Shown here piece after piece: positions 47,323 to 59,200 of a stretch of 64,000 bases of DNA. The notes under the pieces are model-generated. The model did no database searches, was not told where the DNA came from, and worked only from the letters and a program-made list of their open reading frames with translations. Source of the stretch: Albula goreensis (lineage: Eukaryota; Chordata; Actinopteri; Albuliformes; Albulidae); assembly GCA_022829145.1 (NCBI GenBank), contig CM040758.1, positions 16,844,628 to 16,908,627 of the forward strand, written 5' to 3'. Position numbers and translations under genes: made by a program. The number at the start of each line of letters is the position of its first letter. Position 1 is the first letter of the stretch.

Positions 47323-48299
47323 TGATTAATTGAAACACAACTCTGACACACATGTAGTCTTTCACTGATACTACAGTCATCTCAGCTGACAATATCAGTT
47401 GACACTGCAGGAGAAAACACTGCAGAATGATAGAAAAATGTTTGTCTTTCTTCTCCCTATTGCCATCATTGTTGTTTACATTGTTGTGCTGTGATAAACT
47501 TGTTGCAGTAATTTGTGTGGGAAACACAAATTTATCACATTTAATGTAGTGAAAGGAACCGTGCTCACCCAGTGCTTGTGTGTATAAAATTGAGGCTGGA
47601 AGAATGTGCATACGGTTATAAGGGCAGCACAGTGAGAGACAGTGTCCACCAAGAAAATAAACAGATTGGCTGACCATAAAATGGAAGAGCGGTTTCATGC
47701 TTACTGACAAAAGAATTAGACCCTTCCTGTCTGCCCTCTCTTTGCTGAAGACTGGATGAGGACATGGAGGATTCTTTCCCCAAACAAAGCATTACGTGGT
47801 TAGACAAGCAGTGAAAATTAAGATTATCTTACTGCATTGCCTACTGAGCCTTGTACCATCAGCCCTGGATCTGTGTTGAGGTAAAGTGTATGAGCCTGCC
47901 ATAAATATTGACACAATATAGACTATTGCTCAAATATTCTCTGCATTGAGATGACACAAACGATCATTTCAGCACTGAACTGAAAAGCTCTTTTTAACCT
48001 AAGTGATATTGGAATATAGAGAGATTGGAACATAGAGCGATGTCTCTTTTCAACAGTTCTTAATGTGTATTTTGGTTCCTGCTGTTTTGGTACCTTAATA
48101 GCCACTTTCAGCAACATTTGAAAAATATTGGCAATTTTAGTAAAAGTTGTAAGACTTTGTTTCTTCCTTCTGCTCATTCTATAGATTTCATGGCAGAAAA
48201 CAGTGTACGAATGAAGGACTGGATTTAATTGCTCAAGGGAAAAAAAAATTGGCGGCACATTTTCAAGCTGTGGAGAGCTGGCAGCCTTTTGTTTAGACA
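47323..48299. other. Gene-free stretch
   Basis: Two minus-strand frames of 125 and 155 codons (47923-48300 and 47243-47710) cross this area. Neither translation shows a domain I recognise, and the second one runs into the minisatellite. An 8-A run lies near 48240-48248. Confidence 0.45.
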
Positions 48300-48615
48300 T
48301 GTCGTTATTTATCGAGGTTTGCTGGTGACAGTCAAATAACCAACTGAATCAAACGGACACTGTTGTATTGACCTCAGGAGTACACACAGAGATAAACTCA
48401 TAATTAATTATCCGGTGAGAGAGAAAGGGAGGAGGGAAAGTCTTGTCCCTTTGAGTTTATTTTATCTGATATAAACACAAGCACGGCTGTAGCTGAGGAC
48501 AAGAGAGGACGGGAATCGAGGCCCTGCATCAATTTTCGTATCCTCGATGTGTCAAAAACCTTTACCGCTTTAGAGAAACAATAAAAGAACAGGAAAACAA
48601 ACAGCATTAGTAAAC
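48300..48615. promoter_or_regulatory. Candidate conserved noncoding element
   Basis: Repeat-poor sequence with TCGTTATTTATCGAGG at about 48302-48317, TAATTAATTA at 48401-48410 (two overlapping homeodomain-type cores) and CAATTTTCGTATCCTCGATG at about 48530-48549. No frame is supported. The motif style is that of a developmental enhancer. Confidence 0.32.
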
Positions 48616-49059
48616 ATTAGGTTTTGAACAGTTTTGAAAACTTTATTCAGAGATAACCAGACCAATATGGCACAATGTATATTGATGTCATAAAAAGGAC
48701 AGGAGGCAATAAAAGCAGTCTTTGGGGGGAAAGATTAGCATTGTTCCTAGCCTGGGCATTCAAGCTCAGAAAAGGTTTTACTGTATATATTTTTATGAAA
48801 TAACACCAGTGATTCAGACATGCAGGCCTTCATGTTCTACACTATTCCACCCTACTCCAACCCTAATTATGTAGTTACACTGATTAGTGCCATAATTTAC
48901 CCATTGAATCTTCTGGATTCAACCAGGGATAGACCCCCCTGATCCTGAAACCTGAAAATAGCATGGCCACACATGTCACTCACATTACCATCACTTAAGA
49001 TGCCAAGGTATTATGTACACTTTACAAGCCCATTAAAGCAGGATTCTCTAAATAGACAT

Positions 49060-49440
49060 TTCAGAAGGAATGGAAACAAGTACATCAGTACAGCCTGTGA
49101 CACAGGGAAAAAGGATCCGGCTGAAAAACTGTGATAAAAAGCAGAGAGTTGCTGTTTCAGCCTCCTCTCAGTGCTTCACTGCTATCTTTAGGGGCTGCGC
49201 ACAGTACCTTCATCACGTTAGCACACACACACAGCCTAAGAGTGACATATGGAGACGGCATTAGCGCGTGCTCACGTAGTGCCAAAATGGTGATGCAGGG
49301 GGTCCGCTGAAGCGTCTGCCGAGCCCCTCCTTCATTACTCCATACCCGGGGTGCGTCCCTGCACTTCTGCACTGCAGTCAGGCTCTGCCACAGGGACGTT
49401 TCTGCTCTTAACCAGGCTCTCAGACTGCCCTGTCTCCCTC
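49060..49440. promoter_or_regulatory. Candidate noncoding block with retained CpGs
   Basis: Richer in CpG than its flanks, for example GGCATTAGCGCGTGCTCACG at about 49257-49276 and repeated CpGs up to 49398. It includes a CATATGGAGACGG phrase at about 49246-49258. Short frames on both strands look compositional. Confidence 0.25.
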
Positions 49441-50479
49441 ACCAGAGGCCTCAAGCCATCAGGTACATCACTATTTGCTGTTTCAGTAAATGGTTATGAA
49501 TATAGTAATGAATCAAGTAATTTGCCTTTTGCCCAAGACTGAGAGTGTCCTTTGAACCATGGCTGCACTGCACAGTGTTCAAATTGAACAGTGTTAATTC
49601 AACTTTAACAGAGTTTATATGAGATAACATTTCATCAGAGATAGTCACTAAACATGTTGCCTTTGTGGTTATATGTCAACTGATATCACATCTTTGACCA
49701 TTCACCAAAAATGCACGAAAATTCAAGTTCTTTCAAGTTCCTGGCCCTTGACTGCGGGAGGATGAGAATGAAAGCAACAATACCCGAAAAGAGTATGAAG
49801 CTGGTCAGCTTCACTGCAATCCACATTGGTATTGATTTCCGATGTTGACATCCCCACCATGTATTGGTCCCATGTATTTGTTCCACCCATGCACTGAATC
49901 AGCTAATTCTGCCAAGTATGTTTGGCAACTCTTCAGCCAGGTACAGGCATTAATTAGTGGTATAATCCAGTTTAGTACATGGTTGGGACAAACACAAGGG
50001 TTTGGGAAAATATCCAGTACCTCTGCATTTTGAGGCCAGGGTGTCTAACTCTTGTCTAACCAGGTTGTTTAGTCATTCAGATTGTAAGTGATGATATTGT
50101 AGCACGTCAAAGATTACCTGGTCCTCCACGGCTCAGTGCAGTCCCACACTTGACACCTATGTGTTAAATTACACCTGTAAACTCCATTCACCTGGCATCC
50201 CAATGCACAAAATCACCACCCATGCAAAAGCACATCTACATCCTGATTTGTGTTAGCTGTGGGCTTGTGGGCCTGTGCAGCATTCCTGTTTTTTTGTTTA
50301 GTTTTTTGTTTGTTTGTTTGTTCATTTTTTTTGTTCACCTCAAAACAGTTTTAATGCAATCTTAAAACGTGCTTCAAAGGATAGGTTATTAATTATAAAT
50401 CAAACATGCCTTGTGCTCACATCAGTTCTTTGTTCTGCCCTTCTAAAACAATAGGAGCGAACAAGAATTTGGAATATGA
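49441..50479. other. Gene-free stretch
   Basis: No supportable gene. There is a T- and TTTG-rich low-complexity stretch at about 50291-50333. Nothing else was recognised. Confidence 0.5.
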
Positions 50480-50950
50480 GGAAATAAAATATGAGAGCCT
50501 CAACGACAAACTAATTAGACAGTCTCATCTTTCATTCCAAGCAGTGGGGTCTGAATTAATCATTTAAGAGACTGGAATGTGGTATCTTTGTCCTACCATT
50601 TTCTTCTTTGATCATGATCCCCGGACCATATTTCATATGTGTTTTTTCTCTCTGCGTGATTATGACACGGCCCTGAATATCCCATTCCGATAATGGTTTG
50701 TGGCTGTCACGTTGGATCCATCCCTCCACCAGGAGAGGCTCATTACCACCAACTCAGACTGCCTGCTCTGTGCTGCCGCGCCATATGCAGGAGCGCATCC
50801 GCAATATGCTGCTGACAACACCAAATAATTGATGCGTTTTTCCACTCACCGTCGTGCAATCCACGTCATTCACAAGCCCATGGTTACTGACAGGTTTCTG
50901 ACGAGATCATCCATTTAGAAGAGGGCTCAGATCCAATCTGCTACACGGCT
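50480..50950. promoter_or_regulatory. Strong candidate conserved noncoding element
   Basis: Long balanced block with no simple repeats. TAATTA lies at 50512-50517, TGAATTAATCATTTAAG at about 50552-50568, TTGATCATGATCCCCGG at about 50609-50625, CGTGATTATGACACGG at about 50656-50671, and GCAATATGCTGCTGACAACA (50801-50820) near the end. CpGs are retained through the block. No frame is supported. Together with 27950-28400 it is among the best candidates by appearance. Confidence 0.38.
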
Positions 50951-51639
50951 TTTGGGCCAGAAATAAAAACATTGGATTAATGAAAAAAATGTAAGATTGT
51001 AAGACTTTTATTTGTGAATACAAATGGATATCATTTTTCATGACTTTTACCATGTGCTTACTTTGATGGTTCATGGCAACTGTTTAACTAAACACACATC
51101 TACATCCCCCTACAATGTAATGAAGTGCCTTTATTTTATCACTAGGGTTGCTTTGTTCTTCTTTGTAACCTTCAGATAATCAGTTTTTTTCAGACCTTCG
51201 GTGCAACAACTTCTTTTTAAAACGCTTTAGTTCACAAAATGGATTAAATAATGAATTTTGGCCAACTCAGCCTTTTTTAAATAGGTAAAATTCACCCATT
51301 TTGGATAGGGGCCACTGTGTAAATGAACAAGTTATTTATGCTCTATTACAGTCTTTGTTTTGGAACTGTTTCTCAATGCTCCACCGTGCAAGTTTCAAGG
51401 TGAACTGGCTCCTGCAGAATCAGAGTAAGGAGACTGTCTTTCTTATTCCACGGTGCTGACTTGGAGCAGTTGCTCCTTCAGCCCTATCATGAACACTTGA
51501 TTCCAATCTTGCATTCCTGGCTTGGAGGAAAGCACTTTGGCTTTTTGTCTCGACAGGTTCTCTACATGCATTACCATTCCTCCACCCTTTCCTTCCAAAA
51601 TTACAATAATTTTTCCCTTTCACATTTCACTGGCATGGT

Positions 51640-51790
51640 TTCACTGGTGTGATTAAGTTCTTTTTCATTCTCGCTCTCTCTTTCTCTCCTTCTGCAGCCT
51701 GTTCCTTTGCTGTCTGTGGCTTTCACTGTCTTTACCCCCTCTCCCTGTTCCTTTCCCCCATTCCCTCTCTCCCTGAACATCACCATCTAT
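51640..51790 (+). repeat. Pyrimidine-rich tract
   Basis: C/T-rich sequence with only a few purines, containing CTCTCTTTCTCTCCTTCTGCAG at about 51675-51696 in the form of a splice acceptor. The following sequence does not carry a convincing exon. Confidence 0.6.
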
Positions 51791-51960
51791 TTTTAGAGGT
51801 TTTGCATGAAAGTCATCTTTCCCCCATTTGCATTGCAATGCACTTTGGCAATATGTCCCACTATATCTCAATAATTCATGAATATTAATTGACGTGGATC
51901 AGATGTACTTGAAAATTTAATGTGCTAGCTTTAATGAGATACCTCTTTACAAGTCCTCAG
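51791..51960. promoter_or_regulatory. Candidate noncoding block with POU and C/EBP-like motifs
   Basis: A perfect octamer ATTTGCAT (51826-51833) runs straight into ATTGCAATGCAC, which holds a TTGCAA C/EBP-type half palindrome. ATTCATGAATATTAATTGACG follows near 51873-51893. The block has no frame. The octamer itself occurs several times in the window, so only the cluster is notable. Confidence 0.28.
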
Positions 51961-51997
51961 TCAGGATTTTTCCAAATTGCCTTTTTTGTAAATACAG

Positions 51998-52013
51998 TTT
52001 TTTTTTTTTTTTT
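51998..52013 (+). repeat. Poly-T tract (16 T)
   Basis: Simple homopolymer. No retroelement body was recognised beside it, although the segment 52150-52330 is vaguely repeat-like. Confidence 0.85.
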
Positions 52014-52949
52014 GTCTGCCTTGATTTGGTTTTTTGTTTCACCAGATATAGTTCTTAGGAAAAATATCCTTAAAAAATGAAAGTCAGATATTTCGCTGTT
52101 GATCTGAAGGTTGCAGATGCAGCATCCTCCTTTTATATGTGATATCTTGGCATCACAAATTGCAGTGACGGCCCTGGTAGCCCTGTTGACCGAGTCTTTG
52201 ATTCCCAGCCTCACCATTAGTGGCTATGGCCAGAGGCCCACATTTGGCAAGGCAGCAATTGACCCAGCCTTGTAAGGCAAGATAGGGGGTTAAGCCAGTT
52301 CAGCTTGCTGGTCTGATTGCACTCTACATTCCCAGCTATTACTTTGTAATGCAGTGACATGAACTGAGTATACGCTGATTACCTAATCCTCCAATGATAT
52401 AGAGAGCGTGTAATTAGTGATGTGGATGCAGGGTGGTAAGAAGCGAGATGGCTGTCATGTGAATCAGAGGTATCACATACCTATGGTTCTCTTCCCCAAG
52501 CCAGCAGGATGGACACTGCAATGAGTCATTAATTCAGTAGGGGTTCGGAAGAAAAGGTTAAAGAGAAAGTTTGAAAAAGTCTGACAGAAGTGAAATACAG
52601 TCATAATTGTCTTTTGTGAATGAATAGTTGAGGTTTTCAGTGAAAATAAATCTCCTGGACATGGGGCTGAGAAAAACGTTGAAGTGGAGCCCGTCTGAAT
52701 GGATGTACCATCCTCAGACAGTTCATCCTGACTCCTCCACCCCACTTCACCAACTGCACTCCATTTCAACTGCACACCTGCCAGGTAAATGACACCGCTG
52801 TGAGTTCAGGTTCATTCAGTTGCAGGGAGGCTACATGAAAAACTAACAGCTCCAACACAGAACTCCTAACTACAAAGCCATAGAAGGGGTCCTGTTCTCA
52901 GCCTGCTTTTGGTCAGGGAAGTGATGTCATGATGTAGGAGTGCAGTCTG
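52014..52949. other. Gene-free stretch
   Basis: No supportable gene. 52150-52330 has the mixed G-rich look of an old interspersed repeat but I cannot place it. The remaining sequence is ordinary. Confidence 0.45.
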
Positions 52950-53220
52950 CAGGGGACATTTTGCGAGGCTAATGTGAATAGATGAAATGCAGTCGCATTT
53001 TTTCAGCTGATGTTAGCCACGACTAATAGCTTGCATCTGAAATTAAGGCCCGAACTAATCAGTTACAGACAGGGTATTAAATCAGGGTTTTTTTCCTCTG
53101 ATGCTGGATGCCAGCATGCTGAAAGTAAATTATTCATAAGCGGTTCAAGCACAGATTAATCTTTGTGTACATGATCATCAGCCCATTAAAAGATGATCAG
53201 TGTTGGCCCGTGCTAGGGAA
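52950..53220. promoter_or_regulatory. Candidate conserved noncoding element
   Basis: Repeat-free sequence with GAGGCTAATGTGAATAG at about 52966-52982, CGACTAATAGCTTGCATC at about 53020-53037, GAACTAATCAGTTACAG near 53052-53068, and two TGATCATC/GATGATCA words facing each other at 53172-53179 and 53192-53199. No frame is supported. Confidence 0.3.
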
Positions 53221-53999
53221 GTCACCCTCACTTTATAATATTCTACTTAATGTTGCCCAACATACTTGTCACAGGCAAGAAAATAAACATTTTCCAATTA
53301 ACCACAGGCAATAAAAATTATGATCGTGATAACAACTGTTGCATGCAAGTTGAATGACTTGACACTGCAGTTATGTGGAATATTCAATGGAATGTTTAAG
53401 CTCACACCTTTTTCACCTTTTTTGGAGGTTCTGAAATGCCATGTGTAAAATTTCTGCATAAATATATGACGATAATCATGATTCATTTTAACAGTTTAAA
53501 GTCGCACTGCGTGGAGTTTCCATGTGAAGCCTGTTAACGGTGCTAACTACCTGCACTGTAACCAGTGAACTGTAAAATGGATGTGTTTTACTGCATTTAT
53601 TTTTACCTTATGTGCTCCATGTTTTACATAAAGCTTTGGAAAAGAAGACAACATATAAATATATATGCATACACACTGCTTAATATAAGCAGAGATGCAT
53701 ATATTAGTTCATTGTGATTGGGAGTTATAGCCATAGACATAAAGTTATTAGTGCAAAGCAGCCCCTGCCAGACCTGGCTCAAATGTGATGGACACCGAGT
53801 CTGGGGCAGCAGGGGGAAACTGTGAAAGATGCGGGACCCTTGCTTTTTTTATTTTTACTTTTGTACATGGATTCATCAATATATTATTGTTTGTCCTTTT
53901 CCCTTAGGTAGTGAGACTGTTAGCACGGCTCAGGGTCTAAGGGACTGGGTGTTGAGAGTGTGTTGACATAAATAGGCATCTCACATCAGCAGTTTGTTT
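53221..53999. other. Gene-free stretch
   Basis: AT-rich ordinary sequence with a short TA run at about 53653-53668. No gene, RNA or repeat was recognised. Confidence 0.55.
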
Positions 54000-54340
54000 C
54001 CTTTTTTGTCTCTATTGAATTGCACGTAATCTACCGCCTTTGCCTTTTCTAACCCCCTCACATGGGGATGCAAACCGCAATGAAAGAGATGGGCATAGTT
54101 AAGGCCGATCAATCTCCAATCTCTCTCTTTTTATTAAAAAGAAAAGCCATTTGATGTAACCCAGTCTCTGTTGTCATAATTGAAATTGTTAAACGCGAGA
54201 CGCACAGAGGCAGTGCCTCCCGCAGGTGCAGTCTAATCAGCACAGGGGAATTGGCTCCAGCAGGCTGATCCTTGTCTATATTGACACGCTTGTTAATCAC
54301 GCAAAGCAATCAAAAACAGAGCTCTTTCCTGATAAGGTAT
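54000..54340. promoter_or_regulatory. Strong candidate conserved noncoding element
   Basis: Balanced repeat-free block. It contains ATTGAATTGCACGTAATC at about 54014-54031, GGCCGATCAATCTCC at about 54102-54116, TAATTGAAATTGTTAAACGC at 54178-54197 and CTTGTTAATCACGCAAAGC at about 54289-54307. CpGs are retained and no frame is credible. It closely resembles constrained developmental noncoding DNA by eye. Confidence 0.37.
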
Positions 54341-55829
54341 GAGCTGTTAGTGCAGCGATGCTCCCTTTTGTCTGATATTTGGTCCTGTCTGTGTCAGTGG
54401 GGAAGATAGCACGCCCGGAGCCCGTACTGCTGCCTAGGAAGGGAGGATGCCCACATAGTCACGCAAGAGTGACTCCTCTGGTTGGTGTCTGCAGTCTTAT
54501 GGTGCTGTCTGTGCATGAGGTGGACTGTGCAAACCAGTGTGGCAAAACATCTGAGCATGTGCAGTAGACCCATCTAGCCTGATTGCCTTTAACACATATG
54601 GGCTGTGGAATTACAGCGTGCCCACCTCCTCTGACAGAATTCCTAACTCACCTCCTCAGGTATGACTACACCACTGCTGGAAGAACTTTCTTTGGGGGAC
54701 ACTTAAACTGAATTGACAGACGACATTGCAATGGAACAAGCCTACAGTTAAAACAGAATTCAGGCGTTTTGAGATCTTGAATTCATGAAGCATAGCAGGG
54801 AGGAAAAAATGATTTAAAAAGTGAGAAACCAAAAGAGCAAGATATTTTAGGTTATTTGGGTAATTGCACGCAGCTTGTTAGACACCCTTATTTCCAGCAG
54901 CCCTTACGGAGCGGCCAGAAGGTCTGAGCAGCAGTGGTCAGTTTCCACAGACACAGGGGTAGGTGGGCAGGACCCCTGAAGACCCCTCAGTCTGTCCATC
55001 TGTGGCCTGCCTGAGTGTGCTGCCCTTCTCTGCCTGCTTCTTTCCATCTGTCCTGCGGCTCATTTTTCTACAAAGAGAGCAGGATATGAGCCTGCCCAAA
55101 CCTCTGAGACAAAACCCTGTCCACAGACAGCCAGATTTTTTTCCCTTCTGCCATTGCCATTTGTTTTTTTTTTCTTTTAGACTTTCCAGAGATGAGGCGA
55201 AGATGTCTCTAAACATACCCAAGAATGCAGACATGGCGTCTACACTTTATTACATGGGGGTGGGGGGGCGAGTCTGCAGTATGCTCTTAGTGGGAGACAT
55301 TTTCTGTCATTTCCGAGCTTGGCGCAAAGTGCTAATTACTATTTATAACTACAGAAATTACCATAAAGCAAGAAAGCCTTCCCCAAGTACATTGAGTTTC
55401 AGATCTGGAGGAACAGAAAAGATGGATGAAAAATGAAAAAGAAAGATCATAGGAAAAACAAAAGATGTAACCATGTCTTTTTTATCCCTGTCATTTCTTC
55501 CACTATTGTGAGCCAGAAGGGGAAGCTTTAGAGTGAACACTGACATTACATTCATTTGGGCTCCCAGGGGGCAACATTATCACTGCTGAAAAAGTTGAAA
55601 CCGAATGGCACAAGTATGATATATCAGAAAGACACCTAAGTGCCTGTGTATAGTGCCTTTCGTCTCATTAGGGATGCCCCTTTGTGATTATTTGTTGTGA
55701 GAACTTTAATGACAACATTTTAATTCAACATCACAGAAAACTATTTTCCAATGTGCTAGCACTGATGTGTAAGTTATCAACCAAAAAGCTGAAAATTACA
55801 TTTCACACTGTGACTGCTGCAATTCTCAC

Positions 55830-55832
<3 letters not shown>
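54341..55832. other. Gene-free stretch with one 157-codon open frame
   Basis: A plus-strand frame at 54963-55436 has a hydrophobic N-terminal half and a basic C-terminal half, but no recognisable domain, and a 98-codon minus-strand frame overlaps it. A T-rich run lies at about 55164-55178 and a G run at 55256-55268. I do not support a gene here. Confidence 0.4.

Positions 55833-55917
<85 letters not shown>
55833..55917 (+). repeat. (AC)n microsatellite, about 42 units
   Basis: 85 bases of uninterrupted AC, the purest dinucleotide array of its type in the window. It is likely to be highly length-polymorphic and Z-DNA-prone. It explains the Val/Cys-repeat frame on the minus strand. Confidence 0.98.
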
Positions 55918-55921
<4 letters not shown>

Positions 55922-56219
55922 CAGTCACACAAACAAACACATTTCTTTACCAATATGGGTATGCTTATACAGAGTCTATCCAAGAGCAGCACTTAGAGTC
56001 TGTCTACATCATTTCTACATAAAATGCTCCATTAAATTAATAGCAAATTTATATCTATATCTGCTTTCAAAAAGGACCATTCAGTACAGTCCTTCCCATC
56101 CTGTATACAAACTGTGTGTACATTTGAGGCACTGCTTGACAGGCCATCCAGACTGCATATTTATTTTAAACAGCCTGGGGCAAGGAATGAATTATCAACA
56201 CCGCTCTATGTAGCTGCAA

Positions 56220-56420
56220 ACAGACAAGAGCCAACAGAAGCGGAGGCTTTGGGATTCGCTGGGAGGGAGGGTCCCATGACATCCCCTGTCCCGTCACTCC
56301 ACTGCTTCCAGGAGCCCCCTGCGCCACGGTGCGGGACCCGCTGGTGTGGCTGAGCCGTGGCTGGGACGCGGTGTATGGAGGTTTTTAACGGTCTGGGAAG
56401 GATGAGGCACCAGTCTTAAT
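56220..56420. other. Local CpG-rich patch
   Basis: About ten CpGs lie within 56239-56371, around GTGCGGGACCCGCTGG and CTGGGACGCGGTG. It is too short to call a CpG island, and no promoter element is evident. Confidence 0.3.
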
Positions 56421-56652
56421 GAGCTGTGGCACTGGCGCTCTGGGGTCTGCAAAAAGGAAGGGAATGACACACACAACTTCCAGCCCCAGTGAGGTCATAA
56501 CATCTGTAATACAATGTGCTGACAGGCGTGATTGTGTGCATGTGTTTGTGTGGGTGGAGTGGGGGGGGCTGTGGGGTACATTAAAAGGAAGGAAATGACT
56601 CTTTGCTCAGTATAACTTTCATTCTTGTGAAGTCATGACCTCACACAAAATA

Positions 56653-56688
56653 TGTGTGTGCGTGTGTGTGTGTGTGTGTGTATATGTG
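56653..56688 (+). repeat. (TG)n microsatellite
   Basis: About 36 bases of TG with one CG and one TATA interruption. Nothing else is associated with it. Confidence 0.93.
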
Positions 56689-57589
56689 AGACTACAGAGC
56701 TACTTGTACAGTATACTGTATATATACATTTTTTTCTCAGAATTAGTTAATGTGCCACCCATTGACTATTTTGTTTGTAAATATTGGTGCTTTGAGAAAC
56801 ATGAATCCCATAGCAGAGTTTCCCAACATTCCAGTGAAAGTTAACTATGTCTCAAAGTAAATGATAAAAACAAAGATATGCGTATCTGCAGATCCACACA
56901 GACATTCTTAGACAGGCAGGTAATCTGATGTCTGAATGGCCTCTTTTAGAACTGGAGCAGACAAGTTTACGGCTGTCGTGCAAGAGGGATAAATGAAAAT
57001 GTAACTTTTCAGATGAAGCATAATGCTGGATGCAAGGACAGCATGGTCACATGACCTTTGCTTTTGCTTTTCCTTTCCATTTGAATTGTGGACTCCAAAC
57101 TCAAGACCAAACACTCAATATCAAATGGTAGTTTAGACATTGCTGAAGAATGTTGTTTTCTTTATGCTATATGATTTTGCACAATCCGTACTCTACCATA
57201 GGCTGGGTTGATGTTGGGGGCAGATTTGTTCAGTGATTTTTCAGGTAACTGAGTAAGTGGGTCATGGCATCTAGCTATCATAACCAATCGGTATGGCTAG
57301 AAGTCATTCCTCAGTTTTTTGTCCTCAGTGTTTTTTTTTTATTTGAATAAACAAATCAATGTGGAGGATGAAAGGAAAAAAGAGGATTAGGTTCTCCTCC
57401 CTGCACCTTGATTGGGCAGTGATTACACTGTTTTATCACATTATCACGCCCCAATATAAATTATTCATCGTATCAAAGAAAGCTTTCAGGAAAACCAACA
57501 AGTGAGACAATGTTTTAAAATGATGAAATGTCTCACAAACAACGTGAAATCAAAACAAGTGTTTATGTAATACATAATTGTGATACCTC
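56689..57589. other. Gene-free stretch
   Basis: No gene or repeat was recognised, apart from an ACAGTATACTGT palindrome at about 56707-56718 and a T run near 57330-57339. Confidence 0.5.
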
Positions 57590-57835
57590 CCCACAGAAGC
57601 CTGACAGCAGAACCCAAGCTGTCACTGGCTATGAGCAAACAAAGCTGATGAGGCAAGGTGCTGGTGAGAGCTCTAATGTGGAGCTGCCAGCATTCATGAG
57701 CCACACAGCTCTTAAGCACGAGAGGGAGAAATTAAGTGCGTGCTGTATTTTTCAGCGCTTTTGCGAGAGAGCATTTCAAGACTCTAGGGACCCAAGGGAG
57801 CAGAGGTTCTCAACGCTCGAGTAGAAGATAGAAGC
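57590..57835. promoter_or_regulatory. Candidate noncoding regulatory block
   Basis: Balanced repeat-free sequence with CATTCATGAGCCACACAGC at about 57691-57709, GAAATTAAGTGCGTGCTG at about 57728-57745 and TCAGCGCTTTTGCGAG at about 57753-57768. The frames are short and unlike known proteins. Weak to moderate candidate. Confidence 0.25.
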
Positions 57836-58949
57836 TTTTTAAGGCACATATGTTATCTTTCCTGTCAGAAGGAAAAAAATACACCTAGGCATTTATGATT
57901 CACTTCACAAACTCTGCCATAAGCACCTGGAAAATGATTGACGGAGGAAAAGCCTCCAAATGTTCACAATACTCTGAATCATACAAAAACATCCTGGACT
58001 GGCAGGTTCAAAAATGCCCACATAGCAACTGTGGGACAACATGGACCAGGTTTCACTGTGTAATGGAAACAGTTTAACCAGATGGCAAGCCAAACTAGCC
58101 AGAGGCAGTCTTACCATAGGGGAAAACCAAGACATTATTGTCTTATTTTTTAAGTACACTGAAGGATTACTTTTTAGAATTCAGTTCACTTAATGCCTTT
58201 GAGTTAATGAAATGTTTGCCATAAAATGTGTTTTTATTGTTTTTTTACAATGTTCAGGCATGCTGGATTGCTTCATAATAATAACATTTTCAAATGTAAA
58301 ATCCTAAAAGGCCATTATAGTAACATTTACTGCAGTATGACTGGCCCCACCAGCAGATTCTGCTCAGGGTGCCAGAACTACTCAGGCCATTTACATACAG
58401 CTACCCTCAATGGTTGAAACAGTTTTTTGTGTTTTCTGAAACCTAGAAACACAGTAAGGCCTACTTTCTCCAGAAAATATAACTGTTATTGTAAAATAAG
58501 TTCTCAACCATTATGCATACTAGCAACCATGCCAGAGAGCACATGTAATGTGCACAGTTGAGATTGGTTAGACATGTTTTATCAAGTGTTCTAAACTAAA
58601 TTCTCAACAATACTTCCCACTGTACTATAGACATCAATTAGATCAATGTTAACAATATTGCAGCTCCATCAGAGCTAGAGTTTTATAGGGATACCTTGCT
58701 CCTCCTCTTGATTAACATGTGTCTGTGCTTGCTCTATGTGTGAGGTAGTTACCCATCTCTGATATCTGATATCTGACCCCTCTCATGTCGCTGCCGATTG
58801 AGGTTTAGTCGCAGCTTCATTCCATCAACTTGAATTCACAACACATTCAGCGATCAAATGACAGGCTGCTGAAGCTTTCTGAAATGCATTACATAGGAAA
58901 TGAGGAATCTTTGTTTTTTTTCCTCACCAAACTTATCCATTTGTACACA

Positions 58950-59200
58950 TTTACACCATGCCCTGTAGTTACAGATTCCACATGAAATATGGAATTAGCA
59001 GCCTAAATCTCAGGCGCACTAATCACATTATAACACCTGACTACATTTCAGCTCAGAGCCATAATTCTTATGGAGGCATCTGTTTAATTGCTTCTCTCAG
59101 AAATGGTGTTCCAGCTCAATTCATCTGGACAGAAATGTCACTCTGGAAACATTGCGCTATGCGCTTTTTGGTTTATCTATGTCCCTGGCCTGTTACATTA
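58950..59200. promoter_or_regulatory. Candidate noncoding regulatory block
   Basis: Contains TATGGAATTAGCAGCC at about 58987-59002, GCGCACTAATCACATTATAA at 59012-59031, CTGTTTAATTGCTTCTC at about 59080-59096, and few repeats. The 116-codon frame across it shows no family resemblance. Confidence 0.28.

Noticed and set aside
47089-47329. R/D/T/Q-rich frames of 78 and 67 codons
   Set aside because: They coincide with the ~50-bp minisatellite and are explained by it.
47923-48300. 125-codon minus-strand frame
   Set aside because: Several frames of this length are expected by chance in 128 kb of double-stranded sequence, and no domain is recognised.
54963-55436. 157-codon open frame with hydrophobic start
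   Set aside because: No known domain, an overlapping reverse frame, and a composition typical of translated noncoding DNA.
58738-58749. TGAGGTAGTT, the start of a let-7-like sequence
   Set aside because: Only ten bases match, and no let-7-type hairpin partner is visible downstream.
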